Positions 48,468-61,319 of a stretch of 64,000 nucleotides of DNA are shown here, piece by piece. Source of the DNA: Megamerina dolium (Eukaryota > Arthropoda > Insecta > Diptera > Megamerinidae); contig OY978526.1 in the NCBI GenBank assembly GCA_963854835.1, forward strand, positions 16,295,868 to 16,359,867, read 5' to 3'. The notes under the pieces are model-generated. The model did not search any database, was not told the DNA's origin, and saw only the letters and a list, made by a program, of their open reading frames with translations. Both the position numbers and the translations under genes were made by a program. Numbering within the stretch: the stretch's first letter is position 1; each line of letters opens with the position of its first letter.

Positions 48468-49696
48468 TTAAATGTTCAAATAATTATCGTCAGCAGCAGC
48501 AGCAGCAGTATAATCAATGTCATCGGCAGGGGAGTCAATAGCAGCAGTAGCAGCTGTTAATTGTGTCTCTTGAGGCTGTTGTAAAGTTTCTGCAGCATTT
48601 TGTTGCAACAATTGCCATAGCAAGACATCGAAATTGTTAAATGATTTCACCTGTTGATATTGTTGTGGTGATGATTGTACTTGTTGCTGCAGCAGTTGTC
48701 CAATACGACGTTTATAACGATTAACAGATTGACTTTCATGTGGACGACGATAATTTTGTTGTTGTTGTTGTATTTGTGACCGATGTCGCTGCTGCTGCTG
48801 CTGACTTTGGTACAATTGTTGACGCATTTGCTGACGATGTTTTTGTGCCATTGCTGTTGTTGACATTGATCTTGTCGCATGCAATCTATTAGCGGCGGCA
48901 ATTCGTGCTGTGCCAGCAAATGAGCCAGCAACTCGTCTCAAACGTGCATTGATGAGTTTTGTATGCCATACTTGATCTGCCGCCATTGTTGTTGGTATTC
49001 TACTGCTATTCGGTGATGATGCATGTAGTATTTCATGTGATGTTGTTAGCACATTTGTTGGCATTGATGATTTGACTGATTGATCGTAACCATTTATTTT
49101 CAAAGTTGACATTTTATCTAGCCATTGCTTGTTGACGTTATTGTTGTTGTTGTTGTTGTTCATCATTTCAACGTTCGTTTTACTATCATCAATGAGTTGT
49201 TGATGATGTGGCGGCATACAATTTTGCTGTTGTCGCAATCTTCTTTTAAGTTTCCTTAACAAATGTTTCATTGATGTTGCCAAACGAACACCATCATCAG
49301 CACCACCACCACCACTACCACCACCACCACTACCACCTCCACCATCACCAGCAATCCGACCACCAATTGCAGTGGGAGCACTAAGTGAATGTGTTGTCAA
49401 TACTTTGAGATTTTCATAATCGATCGGTGTAAATTCTTTGGCACCTTCGGCTTCATTAAATGAATGTATATTTGTTGTTGTTGGTGGTTTTTGTTTTTTA
49501 CCACGATTCGGATAGAATAGATCATCGTATTTGAAGATATCTTTGATTTTGTCACGTCGACCACGATTCGGTACAAACGGTTCAAGGCGATTCAACAGCG
49601 CATCCAAATCTGGTAGATTTGTTTTACGACCGCGCGGTGGTATAAATGGATCATCCCTGTATCTTGAACCTGCATGAATAAAACGCTTGTATAGAG
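48468..49696 (-). CDS. Ntl: Natalisin precursor, exon 3: the three FxPxR-amide peptides and C-terminal region
   Basis: Exon 3 encodes the active peptides of this neuropeptide precursor, which in insects acts through a tachykinin-like receptor and influences mating behaviour (established for natalisin). Three copies follow each other: DDPFIPPR-G-RK (49655-49623), a peptide ending EPFVPNR-G-RR (49622-49554) and one ending DDLFYPNR-G-KK (49553-49494). Each has an amidation Gly and a dibasic processing site. The long remainder is low-complexity: a Gly-rich stretch, polyN, Gln/Arg-rich segments and an Ala-rich acidic C-terminus. The first AG (start 49696) adds a KR site upstream of peptide 1; an in-phase acceptor 27 bases on (start 49669) is possible. 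With exons 1 and 2 the protein is about 912 residues, long for a neuropeptide precursor. Confidence 0.85.
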
Positions 49697-51129
49697 CTGA
49701 ATTGAGATATATGCAGAAATACATTAATTGTTGTTGTTTTTTATTTTTTATTTTAATTTGCCCTTGGTTTTATTTATATAAAGGATGTTTTGTTTTATAT
49801 TTAGAATTATATTTAGAAAATTTGATAAATAATAGCAATCTAAAGTTTAAGCATTTAATGGAAGGAAAAATAATAAAGCAACAGAGCTTAAAAATTATGC
49901 TATTCATTTTGAATAGACTGAGAAACTGTCGTCGAATGGGAACCATTAAAAAATTAAAATGGTAATGGTTACCATCCATTCGCACAGATTTCGAAAATCG
50001 AAGAGAATGTTGCCATTATTTAAAGAAATGTTGACGAAGACACAAATGAGTCTATTCAGCATGGTACACAGACTTTGGACTTGTATCCCTTCACATTTTG
50101 GGGAAATTTCAGAAAGAAAACGACATGGTTACATGCCGTACAACATGTTGAAATCGATTACAAATAAATTATTTTCTAAAATAGATATATTTGACATGGT
50201 CTGACAGCAAAGAATTATTTGTTTTGTTTATACATTAAATCATTAATCAATCACGAAAACTCGGCGACTATAAAACATTGGGATGCCAATTGTGAACATA
50301 TTGTTACCGAGATAGGAACGCCGTTGTACCCAAATGATGTCCATATGCGCTACACTAGGATCAAAATTGTATAAAAATGCTATAAAAATGGCACAAAATT
50401 ATCTAAATTAAATTATTTTCACATTTCAATTGAAACTACAACGCTCTAAAACACCCTATACACCATACGTTGCGTGAAATATTGATATTAATAATATTTA
50501 AGTGGTGTTAAAATTAAATTTTGTACTGCATACGCTCAAAATTTTTGGCGGTCATAATCAAAAGAAAAATATTTCTAATAATTTTCACAGATATATTGTA
50601 AATGATATTTAAATTGCTTTTCAGAATGCATGTAATTACATGTTGTATAGTGATACCATTCATTAGCAGAACATGCATTTTAAATTAACCCCAAACAATG
50701 CTGACATGTAAAATACATTAAAAAAAATGAGATCATATTCGTTAAGTACAATGAATATTGTAATATGAGGCAAATTAACATTGTTCGATACAACTGTTTT
50801 CTGTGTCTGTAGTCACCACTGTAGTTTCTTTGACAAAAAAATGTCAGCAAAAGGGGTGACTGGTTATTTCTAGTTAATTTTGTTTTCTAGTTAGGTTTGT
50901 CAAGACTTCAGACGACATATTTGCACCAAATTTTGTGAATCTTATTTGGCTGTCAAAGTAATACTACACACAAAATTTAACATTAATAAATAAGCATTGT
51001 GTCCATACACTAGTTTTCATTTACGTGACATTTTGAATCATAAAAGCAGTCAATTCAAAAAATGGCTCTAGTCAACCATGCACGAGTTTGAAAGTGTTTC
51101 TAGATATTGAAAATATGATTCCTCTTTAC
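49697..51129 (-). other. Natalisin intron 2
   Basis: About 1.43 kb between the donor CAATCAG|GTAAAG (exon ends at 51130) and the acceptor ATTCAG at 49697-49698. It joins phase 1 to phase 1 and contains no other feature that could be recognised. Confidence 0.75.
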
Positions 51130-51845
51130 CTGATTGAAGATCTTCTTGCAATTGTTCTCTGCGCACAATGATATAACGTGGCTCCTCGACAAATAGTGGC
51201 GGTTCCAGACGTCCCGATAAATTTAATTGCTTCCAAATGTACATACTCGGATGATAATATTCAGCATTAGCATTATTGCCACTAAAATTGACAAATTTCT
51301 CATATGGATACAATTGCTTCATGGCCCAATGTAGAAATTTGATTAGATTTTGTTCGCCATTGAGTAACATTAGTACATCATCATTGTTGACATAAATATC
51401 ACGGCCATTCGGCTCAATATTGGCATAGTAGATATCATTGTTATTATAATTTTCACGATATACACGATTTTTATTATTGGCGCCGTCATCATTAATATCA
51501 ATACTACTAGTAGAAGTAGTAATATCTTCATCAGTATTATCGTCATCTGCATCATCATCATCATTATCATCATCATCGCCATCGTCATCATTATTATTAT
51601 TATCATTGTCGTCATCAAAATTGTCAACATTAATGTTGTCATCATTTCTGTCAGCCATGGCAGCTGCATAGACATTGACATCATAATTTTCATTGTCATC
51701 TTCATTTGGTGCAATAACGATAGCACGATCATCATTGGTGCCAGCAACAGAAAATGGCTGCTGCTGATGATGATGATGGTGATTCCTTTGTTTTAAAGCT
51801 GCTGTTATGGCGGTATTGGCAGCGGGGGAGGAGGTTGCTTTATTT
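51130..51845 (-). CDS. Ntl: Natalisin precursor, exon 2 (His/Gln- and Asp/Asn-rich spacer)
   Basis: A 716-bp exon between the acceptor AATTTTAG and the donor CAG|GTAAAG. Its phase fits exon 1 (2 bases plus 1 complete an Arg codon) and exon 3 (1 base plus 2). It encodes a HHHHHQQQ run and a very acidic Asp/Asn tract. Next comes a more complex part with LMLLNGEQNLIKFLHWAMKQ, YHPSMYIWKQLNLSGRLEPP and EEPRYIIVRREQLQEDLQ, which looks conserved rather than low-complexity. No FxPxR-G peptide is present. The VRRE site could release the segment preceding peptide 1. The function of this spacer is unknown. Assignment rests on perfect phase joining and position between the signal-peptide exon and the peptide exon. 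Confidence 0.78.
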
Positions 51846-53129
51846 CTAAAATTGGAAATGATCAATTGAAAAATTACTTACACAACACATAATAGACAAT
51901 ACAATGTATGTACATACAGACATCTACAAGTACATATATATTGTTATAGTGAAGATATCATATTTTATTGAAAGGGAGAGGTTTTTGGTAGTGTCGGTAC
52001 TGCTGCTGCTGCTGCTGTTGTTATTGGGATGCGTTATACCCAATAACCTATTGTTCCCATTTTGTTTGCCTCTCTCTGTGTTTCACTCCCTTTCGATTTG
52101 TCTTTTTTACATGAACATTTATTGTTGTCGTCGTTGTTATTTAAAGGATCGTGCATTCATACATTCAAAATGTCCATCCACTTTCTGTCTGTGTACTGTC
52201 TTCATTTAGGTATTGCCGTGCGATGGTGCTGTTCATGTATTCGAATGTATGTACCTACAATATATGTATATTATTTTTGATGTTGTTTAAAAGCGCAAAA
52301 ATCGCTTGCGTGGGTCTTTTATGTTTGGGTTTCCATTACACTTTGAATTATGGGTGCGTACGATGAAAATTGTGTTTTTATTGACAGTGCAATATGTGTT
52401 CTCTGCACAATATGTATGCACATTATAGAATTACTATGATGATCCCTCAATGATGATGATGGTGATAATGATGTCGATGATGATTACTAACTATCTGCAA
52501 CAGCACTGTGTGGGCTGTTTTGGTTAGTGATTTTCAAGAAAGGAAATCATTTACAATTGATGTGATATGTACTTTTTTATGGGAACATGAGCAAGGTGTG
52601 CCATTGATATCAACATAAAAACCTATAAATATGTGTACATAAATGCATTCAATGATTTAAATTAATATTGCTCACACTATATATATTTTAGGTTTTTTGT
52701 TGATGTAATTTTCTCCACTCTACTTTTTTTGTCTTTTATGCATTTGAACCATTTTTTATGTAGGTATTTTATTTAGGACAGTATCCAAATTAATGTGCTT
52801 GATAGAAAAGTGTACATATAATTTCACATTTCTCAAAGTATTCATACATTCACACAATGTTTCTTTGTTGGCCAAAATTGATACATATGAAATGTTATAA
52901 TCTAGTGAGTGAAATAATGTCAAACGAAGGAATATATATTGTCTAAGAAAAATTCAAGAAATGTTCCTATAATGCTAATTTTAATAAAATAATTACCAAA
53001 TTCACAGGATTTTAATTGAATTGCATAAAATTTGATTTTTTTATATCACATATTTAATGGACATTATGTTTTATGTATTCTAAAGGAGTTGTTATAAAAA
53101 TTTGTGATTTTTGCCACTCAAGAAGGAGC

Positions 53130-53650
53130 TACAAAGTATTTTTAATAACCCTCCATACTAGTAAAATAGTTAATGAGCTCTATCATGAAATATCCGTGCC
53201 ATCGGCAGAAGAAATGTATAATCAACCTTCAGTAATTCTTCTGCCCCAACTTTTCCCGCAAATATACATACCACTTGTCTCCATTGCTTGGGATTGTTTC
53301 TTTACAAAATTCATGGTCTTTCGATTTTATAAAAACTTCAATTTTTCAGAGGAGCGGGTCAATCATATATTTTATCATTTTTGGAGAGACTCCTGGGGTT
53401 ATTTGTCGTTTTTCAGGTGTATTTATATGTTTTTTGTAGGGGAGTCCCCACTAGAGGTAACGATAAGGGCTAAGTATGTTTAGAAAAAAATGTTAAGTAG
53501 TAAAAATTAATGTAAGTTAGTCATATATTTGACCCGTCTCTCTGACACTGGTAGCAGTGGTAGCGAAAGTTATTAAAAAAATACGTGAATTTTGTAAGGA
53601 ATGCAATTAAAGAGTAAAGTCAGGGGGTCAGTATGTTGAAAAGAAAAAAT
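53130..53650. repeat. Dispersed repeat family B, third copy
   Basis: TTTTTTGTAGGGGAGTCCCC, GGGCTAAGTATGTTTAG, AAAATTAATGTAAG, TCATATATTTGACCC and GGGGTTATTTGTCG match in order the copy at about 36395-36905 (TTTGTAGGGGAGCCC, GGATAAGTATGTTCC, AAAAATTAATGGGG, GGGATTATTTGTCG). The 136-codon open frame at 53073-53483 lies in this repeat and is not called as a gene. Boundaries are approximate. Confidence 0.55.
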
Positions 53651-53798
53651 GAAATAAGGTGATTCTGTGTATTTTAATGAATATTGCAATTTTCATAATT
53701 AGGTTATGTAAGAAATATGACTTGACCGAATCAAATCAACCTCAGATTGGGCCTCAATAACCACAAATGCGAATAAAAACAATCTATATAATCTATGA

Positions 53799-54166
53799 GT
53801 GCCATAGCTCAGTGGTTAGTGTGTTGGCCTTCTGATCTCTAGTCGTGGTTCAATCTCCGGCTGAAGCATAACAAATTTAATATCGAAAATATTTTTCTTT
53901 AGAACGGTACCCACCTGTCGGCAAGCAATTGGCAATTCTACCGGCAGTAACAATTTGCCATGAAAAAACTTCTAAAAAAAAAGAACTCTGTGACAAAGCT
54001 CAGAAAAAGTGATGTCGCAAGAGTTTTGCCATTTGGAACCGGCTAAAATAAGTAGGTCCCTCTAATAGTGCCCAAATTTTAACATGCACAACAGTAATGG
54101 AAGAGAAGATCGGCCAAAGAGCCCTTCGGGGCTTTAAGTGCCATATATTTCTTTATATTTTTTATG
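53799..54166 (+). mobile_element. Full-length tRNA-derived SINE with target-site duplication
   Basis: 368 bp flanked by the 10-bp direct repeat TAATCTATGA (53789-53798 and 54167-54176), the hallmark of LINE-mediated insertion. The A box TAGCTCAGTGG (53805-53815) and a slightly altered B box GGTTCAATCTC (53847-53857) identify a tRNA-derived head. A unique body and a tail with CTTCGGGGCTTTAAGTGCC follow, ending in a T/A-rich run. It needs enzymes of a partner LINE to move. Two other loci carry parts of the same family. Confidence 0.92.
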
Positions 54167-57100
54167 TAATCTATGAATGTGTCATTGGTTAGTATAAAAG
54201 ATTTTCTATATTAAGTTCCAAATGATTTAACTTGTAGTAAAAGAAGCCTTAGAGCCTCGAATTATGCTTTTGAATGGCCACTTTCCTCTATTAACTCACT
54301 TTCACAACATTTATGCACACAATTCTTTCTGATAATTGCATTTATATTGATTAATCGCTGTTAACTTAAGAATTTCTTTGCTTTTAACTGACGCTGATCA
54401 TTGTTTTATAGCTTACATAACATATGTCAGCACGTAATTACATTACATTAAATGTAACTAGCTAGTAATGTGTCATTATTTGATATTTCAATTATATTTT
54501 AAATGTCATCTTATATATGGAATATCATTTGAAATATTGTTTATCATAATTTTCAAGAAAAATATTTCAAATATTATCCATGTACTCGTATATGAATGAT
54601 GAAATTGTAATTACCTAAATATAATATATTTAGTAATTGCTAACAATTGTTATTACTGATTTAATTAATTTATGCATTTATACTCACAAATTACAATTTC
54701 ATGAAATCAATTAAGATAATATGGACAAGTAAATATGAGTAATGTTTAAATTGATTGGCATTAAATAAATAATACATATTTATAAACAAAATGTATAATT
54801 AACTATGTGCATGCCTGAAGAAAAATATCTATCTATACAAAGTCATTTTTAGTCATGCAAGTAGCAGTAACATTTGGCTTTGGCTTATTGATTTTTTTTT
54901 TTTTTTGCTCAAACTTAGGTGCAATTATATTGAAATGCATTTTTTTTTGTTCACAGCATCAATTGAAACTAAATATCAAATGAGTATAAACGAGTAAGTG
55001 CCTAAGGTTATGTTTCGTTTAGTTGCCTCCTCCCAAAGTAAAGAAGCTTCTGAATTTAGAAAAATATACACAGACAATAGTTTATAAATATGAAAAAAGC
55101 ATTAATATAATGACGACTAGTAATATCATGTGTCATAATTGAACAGCATACGACCTATTTTATGTTGCATCATCATGTTGATGATCATTATGAGCAACAT
55201 CGATGACGACTTGCTGCTCAACATTTATGATAAATAGTTTTATAATTATTTCAACAGTAAATGTTGTATTCATGTACAATTTAACTCTTGTACAAAAGTA
55301 TGCATGTATCATACATGACGATGAGTAATTAATAATAAAGGAGGCACACATTTATATTCGTGTTGCATGTACATTTAGGTTTTACTTGTGTACATTCTAC
55401 AGACATATGTATGTCCAAACATAAGTCTAATCAATTGCATTAGAAATGAACTCAAAAGGCATCGTCACCCAAAGCAACAAAAAATATTGTAAAAACAAAA
55501 ACAAAAAAAAAACATGAAAGACAAGAAAAATTGTTATCATCATTGTTATTGTAATTTATAATTTTCAAATAAAGATCTTTGTAACAACAATAAATAATAA
55601 ATTTTAATTTTCTCAAAGAAAATAAATTCCAGTCTCACAGAAAAAGAAATATTGTATGTGATGAGTTGTAATAAAATAAATGAATTGTACAAAAAGCAAA
55701 AAAAAGGCTTAAATTGTAGTGTACAATATTTCATTGCATTTATGGAAATTTAATAACAACAATAACATTAACGAACATGATCTCTCATGCAATTAAAATG
55801 ATTAATGTTCTACGAATTTTTATTTATTTTCTTTTTTTTTTTTTTTTTGTTTGAAACAAATATAAAATTAGGCCACTTAAAAGGCATACATACTTGTATC
55901 ACATCTCTTTTGGATTAAATATAATTTAACTTCATTTAAAATATATATTTTTCAATTCATTACCCCCACTGCGGTTGCAACATTATCTCAAAAAAAGAAC
56001 TAAATATGGACATACCAAAGAATATACTCACTCATGCTCTTATCGAAAGCAAAACGCCCAATTTGATCAACGATCAATAAGTGCGTAAATGCTTGCAGCT
56101 CTCTCTTTCTCCATCTTATTTTCCTCTATATAGGAGTTTAAAAATGTAATCGATCGCCTTACTATACATACTACAGTGATGTCTGATAGTATCTGACTTG
56201 CCATTGTCATAAATACATTTCAATGCATTATTAATTGAAATATCGCTTTTTTTAATATGTTTGCGTGTTTTTAATGAAACTTCGGAAAAATACAAATTAT
56301 TCATTGAACTTTTGAGCAAAGAAACACAAAGCAACGTTTATCAAATGTTTATATACATATCTGCATGTATGTAAACATGTCCACCCAGCTGCTTGTATAC
56401 ACATACGCCTGACTACCATCTGCAAACCTCAAAGAGTTGCTTCCTGCAATTCGCTTGTGCAACATTCATTTACGATATATTGTTTTAACTGACCGTCATC
56501 ATAAGAACAAAAACAACAAAAGCTTCCCTTTATTCGTTGTTGTTGTTATTATTTTCATTATAAAATATATCAGATTTTTATTCCGCTTACTATGATATCA
56601 TCAGCATACCATATTCCATATAAAAATGAATGGCTATCTGCCTGATTGTGGATAATGCAATTGCAAGCATTCATCGATAACAAGATTGAAGCATATGCAA
56701 AAACAAGAACAAGACATAAAAAAAGCGGAAATCCATTATACATAAATTCGCTAAAGTGAAATTTTAATTCGATTTCGATGTTGTTGCCATAAGTGTTTGT
56801 ATTTACCTTTTTTCCTTTGAATATTATATTTTCATTATTTCAACAATACAAAATTTTTGCACAACTAAAATTGATTAATATTGGCAAAGGCCAAGCAACA
56901 AACTTCCATTCTTCTGCTACAATATTGATGTGCATTTTCATTTTATAGGCCCTCCTTGAAAGAGACCTACTAGTACTCGTGCCCGATAGAAAGCACCTGT
57001 GAAAGGAACTGCCAAATTTAGGTTCCCAATTTTATTTATTATAGCTTACCATTTCATTAAGAAAGACTTGTAACTTATTAAAATTTACTTTGAAAATCAA

Positions 57101-58699
57101 TGTCAACTTCTTGAAAAACGTAGAAACAACTTTTTATTTGAAAATATGAATAAGATCGATCCAGACGAAATATAACTCCAAAGAGTTTTTGTTTGAAAAC
57201 TCAGGCAACATCGATCCAAACGAAATGTAGGTTTAACTGGTTAGCGTTACAGCCCACATATTTTGTAAAATTGTCGATTTGTTGAGAATGACATTTAATA
57301 AAAATCTTATTTCATGATTTAGACTCCTTTGACATTACTTATTTCGGAGTTCTGTCAAAAAAAAGTCGTTCCAAAAACATTCTACTGGTATACTTTTTAA
57401 TATCGAAATAATTGCCAATTTCTTGCTAACTGATGGGCATCATATTTTGTAATACAAATTATTGTTGTTATTTTGCTTTGAAAGCAACAATGCATTGAAA
57501 TTGTCGATTCTGGATTCAGATCGACGACATTATGCATGGAGGGCCAACGCCTTTTCAAATGAGTTATGGCACCCATTGGTTTGTATATCGTTTTCTTTAT
57601 TTAAAAAAAAAATCTACTAATCCATAAACCATTTATTTAGCATAGCTCTAGAATTAACGCATTCAAAAGAAAAACGATTTGTATATCAAAACTCAAATAT
57701 CAAATTTTATGAACAAATTCATAGCGACCGTTACAATACTTGTTTCAAGGCGACATTAAGACACAATATCATGTTTAATCGAATTTTTATTCATCATCAA
57801 ATAGTTTCCACAACAAACATCGAATCTATTAAGGAGCTTGAGCAAAAATGCTTCTGAAATTATGGGTCTCAATTGTAGTTTGAACATCTAAAAAGCTGCA
57901 AATCAAATGGTTCTTAGATATTCCAAATGTAATAAACTATACTGAATGCGTATAATTAAACAAATAAATCTACTTCGAACTACATTGAGTCTCGAAATTC
58001 ACTTGTGACCTCTAGAATCATTGATATTGTTTATGAGAAATATTCTCAGATTGTTTTCTTGCAGCTGATCTATTTAATTTACGAGATATACGATCCGAAT
58101 ATGTTGAATATATTAAACCAAATATTATTAAAACTGCAATCAGATTGCAATTTGCATTTCTTGAAGATTTTTCTTATAGCACAATTTATCTACACCTCCT
58201 CCCTAAAATGCTGCCAAACCTTTTGTAATCATCACATACTATGATTACATATACTTGGCGATGTACATATGCACCTAAAGATGCATGAATAAAATACAAA
58301 ACGCAAATTTGCACTTATCATATCAACATGCAATATGTTGCAAATTGAATGATCTGATCAGCAAAACGAAATGAAGAAATGAAACAAAATAAAAACGCCT
58401 CAGAAAAACCCCAAAAAACATCAGACCGCAACAAATGCGAATTCACTTTCACTGCAACCTTGAGGATTGTTTTTCTTCAACTTTGTTTTGCTTTTGTTTT
58501 ACATTTGCTTTTTTTTTTGTGCTTTCCATTTTTTCATTTTGTCTTTCCAAAGACCTTCATCGCTGTCAGTTATGCACATTGGCCAATTAACAAAATTCGT
58601 TACTGCTGTTGTTGTCGTCGTCGTCGTCTCCATCATCATCTTGCATTCAACTAATGCAATTTACATGTGTGTGTGTGCGAATAATGCATAAAAACTCAC

Positions 58700-59493
58700 C
58701 TGCCTGAAAAGAGGGTGCGATAATATTGCTCTGGGCAATCGTTGTTATTGTAATTGTTGCCATCAGTCTGACAATGTCTGACCCAATATTTCAATGGCGT
58801 AAAAAATTCATTCGTACCCATTGCAGCACGATTTTGGGACATAATTTCTTGCGGCACAAATATTTCTTCATCACCAGACTGTATTACAGATGCAGTTGGT
58901 GCTCCACCGCTGATTCGTTGCTGATTTGTTGGTGTTGTTGTAAGCAGAGTATTTAAGTCAAAATCAATGGGCCACTTTCGATTTAAATCCAAAGCCCCAG
59001 CAGCATCACTGACAACATGTACACCAGGCAATATTCTTGTTGTAGTGGCGCTATACATTTTGTTGTTGTTGTTGTTGGCATTATTCGCATTCGCGTTTTC
59101 TCTGTTAGTATTGCTGTTGCTCTTTGTATTGGCAGAGCCTATGCCATGAGCGTGTACGATACCATCTAAAACATGGTCTGTATGCTGAGTGCGATCAGCA
59201 TTGGTGGGATCAAGTAAGAATTGGCGGTTATCCTTTTTCCACAGCTCATTCAAATCGACTGGCGAAGCTGTATTTGCAGCATCTATAATAATATTTTCCT
59301 GCGATCTGTGCTTGAATGGCGGCAACAACGATGCGAACGAACGTTGCTGGTGCTGCGGCTGTTGCTGCTGCTGCTGTTGCTGTCTTAAGGATGCCGCATT
59401 TGCGATAAACGATGGTGGCAAAGATAAGACTGGGCTGTTGCAATAAATCGTTAGCCAAGCAATGCCGAACACAACAAACCAAATAAACCTCAT
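58700..59493 (-). CDS. Ntl: Natalisin precursor, exon 1 (signal peptide)
   Basis: The start is set at the ATG at 59493, because it begins an excellent signal peptide: MRFIWFVVFGIAWLTIYC, with probable cleavage just after the following NSPVLS. The open frame upstream of it starts only with GTG. The exon ends with the consensus donor GGCAG|GTGAGT and leaves two bases that complete an Arg codon with exon 2. It encodes a secreted, mostly low-complexity pro-region with polyQ and polyN and no classical FxPxR-G-RK peptide. EIFVPQE and NEFFTPLKYW near its end resemble worn-out peptide copies without cleavage sites (speculative). The gene lies antisense in the 27-kb intron of the large plus-strand gene. 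Confidence 0.85.
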
Positions 59494-59567
59494 GACTGGT
59501 TTCGATGATATCGTATGGTTGTTGTGTTGTTTCGTCGTTACGCGCCTCTCCGCCACACGAACACCTG

Positions 59568-59573
59568 AGACTG
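59568..59573 (-). promoter_or_regulatory. Candidate initiator element of the natalisin gene
   Basis: TCAGTC on the minus strand is a perfect arthropod initiator match, 78 bp upstream of the ATG. An A/T-rich TATA-like stretch (ATAAATAAAA, 59610-59601) begins about 39 bp upstream of it. This is a sequence match only; there are no transcript data. Confidence 0.33.
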
Positions 59574-61319
59574 AATTTTGTTGGATACGAATTCTTAGCG
59601 GTTTTATTTATTGTTTTTAATCCACAAAAGAGGAAGAAGAAAAATGATCTTAAATTTACAGAGAGATTTTGCTTTTAAAGCAGATTCTTTTCGCGAATAT
59701 GCGCTTCCAATGCGCGTAGTCGTCTTGGACGTTTTTCTTAAGAAACTGAAAGTTTTGCACGCCGTTCTTTCAACTTTTATACACAATTTTTGTTCCCAGT
59801 ATGGGAATTCCTTGTTGATGACTTCTGACTGACTGACCACACACACAGCCACACACATACATACGCACACACAAAGCCGTTTCTATTAGTCATGTACATA
59901 TGGGACTCGAATTATTATTGCTTGATATGAATTGGTGGAACAATATAGTGAAGGTATGAGTGTTTGTGTTTGTCTGCATTATGATGATGTTAGACCAAGT
60001 GATGGATTGTTTGCATTGTTTGGCAAACCATGAAATTAAATAGAACAGCGAAGCAAACGAATGTCCTTAAGGCATATTTCTTATTAATCACTTATCGTAT
60101 GAAATTTAATTTAAAACCAGAAATTCTATACCATCATTGAAATGCATTAATAGTTGTTTTCAACACGTGCTTAAATTACCACATTATTTTGGGATTACTT
60201 TCAACGAACAGAATTGGCGTCGTCGTCATCATCTGTAAGAATTTGCCGCCTAACAATAGACGCCTCATATTGTTGGGCACCAATTCAGAAAAGACACAGT
60301 TACCACATACATGAATGTGAATAATGGTAGCAACACGTTGCACCAACTCAAATATAAAACGCAATCATAATAATAACAATAAAGTAAATAAAGCCAACCA
60401 CATAAATTAGCCAAGCACTGACATACGACAAATGATGCGCTCGACTCACTATGAGCAACAGTATGCTTAGTCGTTGTCGCGATCATCGTTCATTGTTGAT
60501 CAAACGATCTTGCTATTACACTTCTGCTGCTGCTGTTACTGTTGCGATTCTATCAAATGGTCGTTAATGTCGATTGTCATGGTAATGGTCGTGGTTGTGG
60601 CCGGCCCTCGTTATTGCTACTAACGCCATTTATATATGTATAAGTACATAGCTATTCTATTGCGATCTCTTTCTTCAGCCATTGTACAAATAATTCAAAA
60701 ACATTTGCCAACCAGGCAGCAACTAGTCAAGTAGACACTTTGTGTGGATCGCTCGCAAATTTATTACCTGTTAATGTTCGATCGCTTTTGTATGGATTTT
60801 CAAAGGTGAGCGCAAACAAGCAGACAGACAAATAATGCCACTTTATTGAAAAATGAGTGAGCGTTGTCTGACAGTGTACTACACACACACACATATATAT
60901 TACATATATACGGTATAAACCTATGTACAAGGAAGATGATCAGTATTCTTGTGTTCTGGTAGGCGCATGTCTTCGTCAGACTTATGACTGGTGTAGCAAA
61001 TTCCGTGGGCATATTTTTAATTAAGTAATTCACGTTGCTTTTTTTTCATTTAAACTGGATTTCGAAGTACTTGTGAATTAATCTTCTATTTTCTAATCTC
61101 ATGGATTTTATATTTATTTGTGTTCTGCATTGTGTTACAATTGTGGCTTTATTTTATATCGAGTGTACATAATATGTCATGATTTTATCAATACTGTTTA
61201 CTATGTTATCCATGCATTTCGTGAGTGTTTCTGCTTCTTATTAGTTGTAATTCCTGGGAAAAAGTGTACAAAACTCTTTGTACACTAAACGCGAAATAGT
61301 CAACGGTATTTTGGGTTTG
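59574..61319. other. Upstream of natalisin / intron of the large gene
   Basis: It holds the presumed natalisin promoter side and short (CA)n runs near 59837-59872 and 60881-60894. No other gene was recognised. Confidence 0.5.

Larger units (their letters stand above)
51846..58699 (-). other. Natalisin intron 1 (6.9 kb)
   Basis: It runs from the consensus donor CAG|GTGAGT (exon ends at 58700) to the acceptor AATTTTAG at 51846-51847. It carries a repeat family B copy, a SINE with target duplication, and a small diverged duplication around 57153 and 57207 (ATCGATCCAGACGAAAT). No further exon was recognised. Confidence 0.72.

Noticed and set aside
53073..53483. 136-codon protein gene on the plus strand
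   Set aside because: It overlaps repeat family B, whose other copies are not open in the same frame.
53799..53868. tRNA gene
   Set aside because: It is the head of a SINE with a 10-bp target duplication around the whole 368-bp unit.
58726..59446. Plus-strand frames of 60-85 codons
   Set aside because: These are antisense shadows of natalisin exon 1.
59494..59556. Longer N-terminus for natalisin beginning at 59556
   Set aside because: That codon is GTG, and the extension would bury the signal peptide that starts at the ATG at 59493.
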